Source: Helianthus annuus
Taxonomy: Eukaryota > Streptophyta > Magnoliopsida > Asterales > Asteraceae
Assembly (NCBI RefSeq): GCF_002127325.2
Contig: NC_035448.2
Location: 116,246,354 to 116,310,353 of the forward strand
Direction: 5' to 3'
Length of the DNA stretch: 64,000 nucleotides
Shown here: positions 60,056 through 64,000 of the stretch, piece after piece
How positions within the stretch are numbered: the first letter of the stretch is position 1
Layout: each line of letters starts with the position of its first letter
Position numbers and translations under genes: made by a program
The notes under the pieces: generated by a model
Databases searched by the model: none
Seen by the model: only the letters and a program-made list of their open reading frames with translations
What the model was told of the DNA's origin: nothing

Positions 60056-60577
60056 CGTGTGTTATTTGATACGGGTGTGAATAAATCCTTTATTTCACAT
60101 GAATTTATTCAACATCCTTCATTTCTATTAACTAAACTACCTATGCCTTTAGAAGTAGAAATAGGTGACAACAAAAGCTTTATAGTATGTGATGTATGCC
60201 GAAATTGTAAATTGAGTATAGATGATGAAGAATACTCGATAGGTTTGATCCCAATGTCAATGGGAGAATTTCAAGTAGTGATCGGGATGGATTGGTTATC
60301 TTGACATCACACGAAGGTCGTGTGCTACCGTAAGGAGATAAAACTGACGTCTCCAAGTGGAAAACACGTTACCATTTACGGCGAAAAAGGGGGTAATCCC
60401 GTAATATGTTCAATGCTAAAAGCTCACAAGCTTATGAGACGCGGATGTAGAGCGTTTATGATATACGCAAATGAACCAGAGAAAGAATCGCCGAAGGTTG
60501 GAGACGTACTGGTGGTACGTGAGTACGAAGATATGTTTCCGGAGGACTTAACAGGAATACCGCCTAACAGGAAGTAG
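60056..60577 (+). pseudogene. F protease region
   Basis: Protease motif LFDTGVNKSF then IGMDWLS, with a TGA at 60302-60304, then the same frame through GEKGGNPVICSMLKAHKLMRRGC to the FPEDLTGIPP linker that precedes RT in gypsy elements. A frameshift lies near 60575. Confidence 0.72.
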
Positions 60578-61155
60578 AATTCGGGATCGAATTCTTTCCA
60601 GGTGCAAAACTCGTAGCTAAGGTGCCATATCGGCTTATGTCATCGGAACTACAAGAATTGATGTCTCAGAGACAAGACCTGCTTGACAAGGGTTTATTAG
60701 GCCGAGTGGGTCTCCGTGGGGGGCACCGGTACTGTTCATGAAGAAGAAGGACGGGAGTATGTGGATGTATATCGATTACCGGGAGTTAAACAAATCTCGG
60801 TGAAAAACCGATACCCGCTCCCAAGAATTGATGATTTATTTGACCAGCTACAAGGCGCGAGTTGGTTATCAAAAATTAACCTTAGATCGGGGTATCATCA
60901 ATTAAAGGTCAAAGAAGAAGATGTACCGAAGACAGCCTTTCGTACACAGTACGGACATTACGAGTTCCTCGTGATGTCCTTCGGGTTGACAAATGCACCC
61001 GCGACTTTCATGAATCTCATGAACCAGGTTTGCAAACCTATGCTAGACAAGTCGGTGATAGTTTTCATTGACGACATCTTGGTTTTTCAAAGAATGAAGC
61101 TGATCACGTGTATCATCTACGCAAAGTATTGGAAACGCTTAGACGAGAAAAGCTC
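60578..61155 (+). pseudogene. F RT, truncated by G
   Basis: RT blocks [44 protein letters not shown] and FIDDILVF are present in fragments of two frames. The first catalytic Asp (usually [11 protein letters not shown]) is Asn. After ILVF the frame shifts and the gene ends at the start of the G LTR at 61156. Confidence 0.78.
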
Positions 61156-61587
61156 TGTAAGTCCCGTAACGCGTGCGGATCGTAACAGAATCGTCGATCC
61201 AACCTAGAGTGCGGAATCCCCTAGATTAGATTTCACAGAAAACGAGTAGAACAAGAATCAAGAACACGATACACTTTCAATCCCGATCTTCTATTGATTA
61301 TCCAACGCGATGTTTACAATCAATTCAAGACCACAAGAAATCTCTCAGCCAATCTCTGTAGATTTCTCTAACTCTCTCTCAATGTCTCCAATGGCTAACC
61401 TAAACCCTAATGCCAAGCCTTGTATTTATAGTACAAGCTTTGCACATGGGCTTTGGTCTGGGCTAGGCCATTCTCCAAGCTCATAACACTAAATAACTCC
61501 CTAACCAATACTGCTAAGCCCAATACAAAATATCCAAAGACTAAACAAACAAACTATTAAGCTATTGACACAAAACATGCACCAACA
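61156..61587 (-). repeat. G 3' LTR
   Basis: 432 bp, plus-strand TGTAAGTCCCG...GCACCAACA. A minus-strand TATA (CTATAAATACA) lies at about 61421-61431. The partner LTR is outside the window. Confidence 0.8.
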
Positions 61588-61703
61588 AACTCCCCCTTGA
61601 CAATAGCTTCATAGTGTAACTTTGTCTTCAAACATCTTGCAGTCTTTTGGTCTTTGGATAGCGTCAGCTACAAAGATTCTGACATCAACAAACTCCCCCT
61701 TAG
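61588..61703 (-). other. Double polypurine tract of G
   Basis: Plus-strand AACTCCCCCTTG at 61588 and CAACAAACTCCCCCTTAG at about 61686-61703: the PPT with its LTR-border context is present twice, 100 bp apart. Two more tracts lie at about 63001-63011 and 63053-63064. Confidence 0.72.
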
Positions 61704-63236
61704 CTGATGCTTCCAATCTCCAAAACTTTCATTCGTTGTAGATCAGCGAACTAGCAATCTTTGGTTAAGCAAGTATCTTCAAATCTTCCATATCTCTTTC
61801 TCAGCAAAGTAGTAGAAGGATCCTACCATGCATCTTCACATTCCTCATTTCACTATCAATCTGCACTTTACTTGTATTCTGCACTTCATTTTGATAACTG
61901 CATCAATCTGTTTAGAAACACAAGCAAGTATCTCGAAAAACCATTAGCCTTTTTCACATTTAAAGATAAACCATTATTTTATCTTATCATGCAAAAACAA
62001 CTATCTGTCAGTTCAAAATGGGAGATCTTTTAAAAGAAAATATTTTTGGTATTTTTGATGTTTTCAAAACAAAACAAACTAAACTAACTAAACTAAACTC
62101 AAAAATATTTACAGTACTTCTTTTTGTGAGAATCATGTGCAAGAAGATCATATCAGCAAAATCAAACTGGTTCACACATTTAGATAATTCTTTATGTAAA
62201 TGTGTTAGTGAAAAGCAGTTCAAGACGATTACCAGTATGTTTGTCCATCTAAACAAAATGCATGAACATTTCAAGTACCATTACCGTATGATACGTTAAG
62301 GTAATATTTATTATACCGAAATACAAGCGTGTCCCACTTCAGGATGTACCCCCGCGATCAAGGTATGCACAAAGATTCATCGTAGTAGGTGAGTATACTG
62401 AATTCATCCGTTTTATATTTCAACGATTGATAATTGGTGAACAGGTCAGTACTTCCATACAGCAGAGAGACCAAAATATCTTATTGAGGGCTAAGACAGA
62501 TACCATTTTTGGTACGAATTGTGCATTTTGCACTTATTGAATGACTCTCTTTGAGAGCTTTTTCATTTTCAGGGTTTTGGCATATTCAGCTCTTTTAAGA
62601 TATCCTGGGTGTGTCTAGGTCAGCATGTATCTGGATGCAGCAGAAGGACACCCATGATATCCCCGGATGAAATAACAGTATAAAGACCCAAAACTTCAGA
62701 TTTTGGCAATCTATCAACACAAGAATTAAGGTCATTAAACCATACACCACTGATGTGTTCCCCACTCATACTCAGTGTATTTAGGTTTATATCACATTGG
62801 TAAGTTGATTATTTCATGCTTTTTGCCTACTGGTACATCATATGATGAAGCTGCTATCACACTTAAGCAATTTTGGTTCAGTTTCAGTGTGAAAGTCTAA
62901 CTTGCTGATGTACTATCATTTCTTCTTTTTCACACCATGAACTCATTTTTGATTTTCTATTATTTTTTTTTGTTTTTCATTTTTTATAAAATTTACAACT
63001 AACTCCCCCTAAACTCACGCACTATCTAAACTCTTTTTGGCTTAGAGGAATTTCTCCCCCTAAATTTTTGTTTTTATGGAGTAAGTTTTAAAAACACAAA
63101 TTTAAACACAAACAGACTCCCCACTTTAAATCTGACTAAAGTTTTTCCACGTTTAACACATCAAAACAATCACAAAGGTAAATAGTTCGTTACCCATGTT
63201 AACCGACTATTCACCTCAGATGCTGTACAGGAATAA
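61704..63236 (-). other. G post-pol spacer
   Basis: Noncoding. Blocks at 62310-62960 correspond to the pol-env spacer of B. No env-like ORF is present between this spacer and the LTR. Short ORFs at 61761-62299 have no similarity to anything in A or B. Confidence 0.58.
62443..62643 (-). repeat. Duplicated Sirevirus spacer motif, G copy
   Basis: AGGTCAGTACTTCCATACAG at 62443-62462 (extended by CAG) and a second copy at 62617-62643 beginning AGGTCAGCATGTATCTGGAT. The second is almost identical to the inverse of the A copies, the first is closest to the B copy at 46658. Confidence 0.7.
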
Positions 63237-64000
63237 CCACTGTCGAACACATCAACAGTCCTTCTTGGTCATCCTGCGTTCACTCAACAACTCAGTTAGT
63301 TTTGAGAACCCAGGCCCTGATGGTCTTGGGTTTTCCGTATTCATCCAATACAGGAACATCCATCCAATATCCATCACACTTCAGTGGATCATTGGGTAAC
63401 CTTTTATCTTGATACCTTCTTCTCCCATAATCATACCATGAATTTTGAAAAAATTTTGGATGTTGTTGAACATTCGAGTTACTAAAACCCCTATGTCCAT
63501 TTCTTTGTTGAAAATTTCGATTACCAGCAGTTTGGTATCGAGTTCGATCTCCAAAATTTCTAGTTTGACTTTGAAAACGATTTGATTTACCATTATAATT
63601 ACTAAGCTGTGGAGAAATACTTCTTGGTCTATCAAATCTTTTCGAAGTTTAAGGTTTTGATTGAGATTCAGGTTTCTTAGCTTGACAACTAGTTTTTACA
63701 CTGTTGCTTGACCCAACCTGATTTTCAACCTTAACCTCATCAATCTTTTGTTTACCTTTCTTCAAAGGACAACAACTCGCCACATGTCCTTTGTTGTGAC
63801 ATTTAAAACATGATCTTTGCTTACGACTTTTCTTTTTATTTGATCCCTTTTTAAATGTGTTGGTCTTTTTGTCTTCAGTATCCTCATCCACTTTATGAGG
63901 TGTACTGTTAGACCCAACAGATTCTTTCAAAGAAACTGGACTATTTGGCAAGTCCACAGCTATCGGATCCACTACTACTTGTGCAGTGGCAACAAACTTA
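63237..64000 (-). pseudogene. G gag C-terminal part, truncated into protease
   Basis: From the window end the minus frame reads through IAVDLPNSPVSL to a CCHC knuckle CFKCHNKGHVASCC (about 63775-63815). A TAA follows at about 63649-63651, and the frame continues through an Asn/Arg/Gln-rich region to IRAWVLKTN and a stop. About 55 bp later FDSGYSC marks the protease start, where coding similarity ends. The window edge cuts the 5' part. Confidence 0.68.

Larger units (their letters stand above)
57925..61155 (+). mobile_element. Ty3/gypsy element F, visible part
   Basis: LTR, primer site, gag, knuckle region, protease and RT follow in gypsy order; the RT is cut at 61155 by element G. The gene is heavily decayed, with several frameshifts. 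The left boundary is estimated. Sublineage not decided. Confidence 0.72.
61156..64000 (-). mobile_element. Sirevirus-like copia element G, pol-deleted, runs off window
   Basis: The 3' LTR is at 61156-61587 and the element extends to the right beyond the window. Left target pentamer AGCTC (61151-61155). Reading on the minus strand, the gag end with a CCHC knuckle leads into a protease start (DSG at about 63237-63244), and then directly into the post-pol spacer; integrase, RT, RNase H and env are absent. Sequence near the LTR end and PPT (CACCAACAAACTCCCCCTT on the plus strand) is shared with B, so the two are related families. Confidence 0.78.

Noticed and set aside
61761..62299. Two overlapping plus-strand ORFs of about 90 codons
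   Set aside because: AT-rich, no similarity, antisense to G and not present in B.

Overview
This window is plant nuclear heterochromatin made almost entirely of nested LTR retrotransposons. I found no ordinary host gene, tRNA, rRNA or CRISPR array. The plant assignment rests on the tRNA-iMet primer sites (TGGTATCAGAGC), the chromovirus and Sirevirus-type proteins, and GT-AG intron-like structures. The element families look like those of a dicot such as Asteraceae, but that is an impression, not a test.

Layout. (1) 10-3453 is LTR-like sequence of an older gypsy element (H). (2) 3454-56423 is a Tekay/Del-type Ty3/gypsy chromovirus (E) whose own body is only 32599-38405; both of its LTRs are split by later insertions. 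(3) Its 5' LTR is split by a plus-strand Sirevirus-like Ty1/copia element (A, 4484-30796). The env-like gene of A is in turn split by a second Tekay-type gypsy element (D, 16871-29633). (4) The 3' LTR of E is split by a minus-strand Sirevirus-like element (B, 40251-55606) with a perfect 5-bp target duplication. (5) 56424-57004 is a truncated minus-strand ORF resembling the putative gypsy-type transposase family. (6) From about 57.9 kb runs a third, badly damaged gypsy element (F). Its reverse transcriptase is cut at 61155 by a minus-strand, pol-deleted Sirevirus-like element (G) that runs off the window end.

Hand-counted LTR divergence (E about 2.5-3%, B about 2.4%, A about 1-1.5%, D about 1%) agrees with the nesting order. 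Most genes are broken; the clear exception is the uninterrupted 1143-codon pol of B (47134-50565).

The most interesting signals are in the Sirevirus-like elements. In both A and B the env-like gene appears to be a separate spliced gene: a tiny first coding exon ending at a GTATG donor, an intron of 0.8-0.9 kb ending in TTGTGCAG, then the long ORF in frame. In each element that intron and the pre-gag leader are filled with the same element-specific short word (TTGTGCGA in A, AGCGGACC/AGCGAACC in B). A duplicated motif of about 25 nt lies between pol and env in A and B, and is kept in G although G has lost pol and env. Element D carries a surplus 318-bp pol tail before its first LTR and has no target duplication, while the host env gene lacks its middle. 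This suggests a truncated tandem retroelement.
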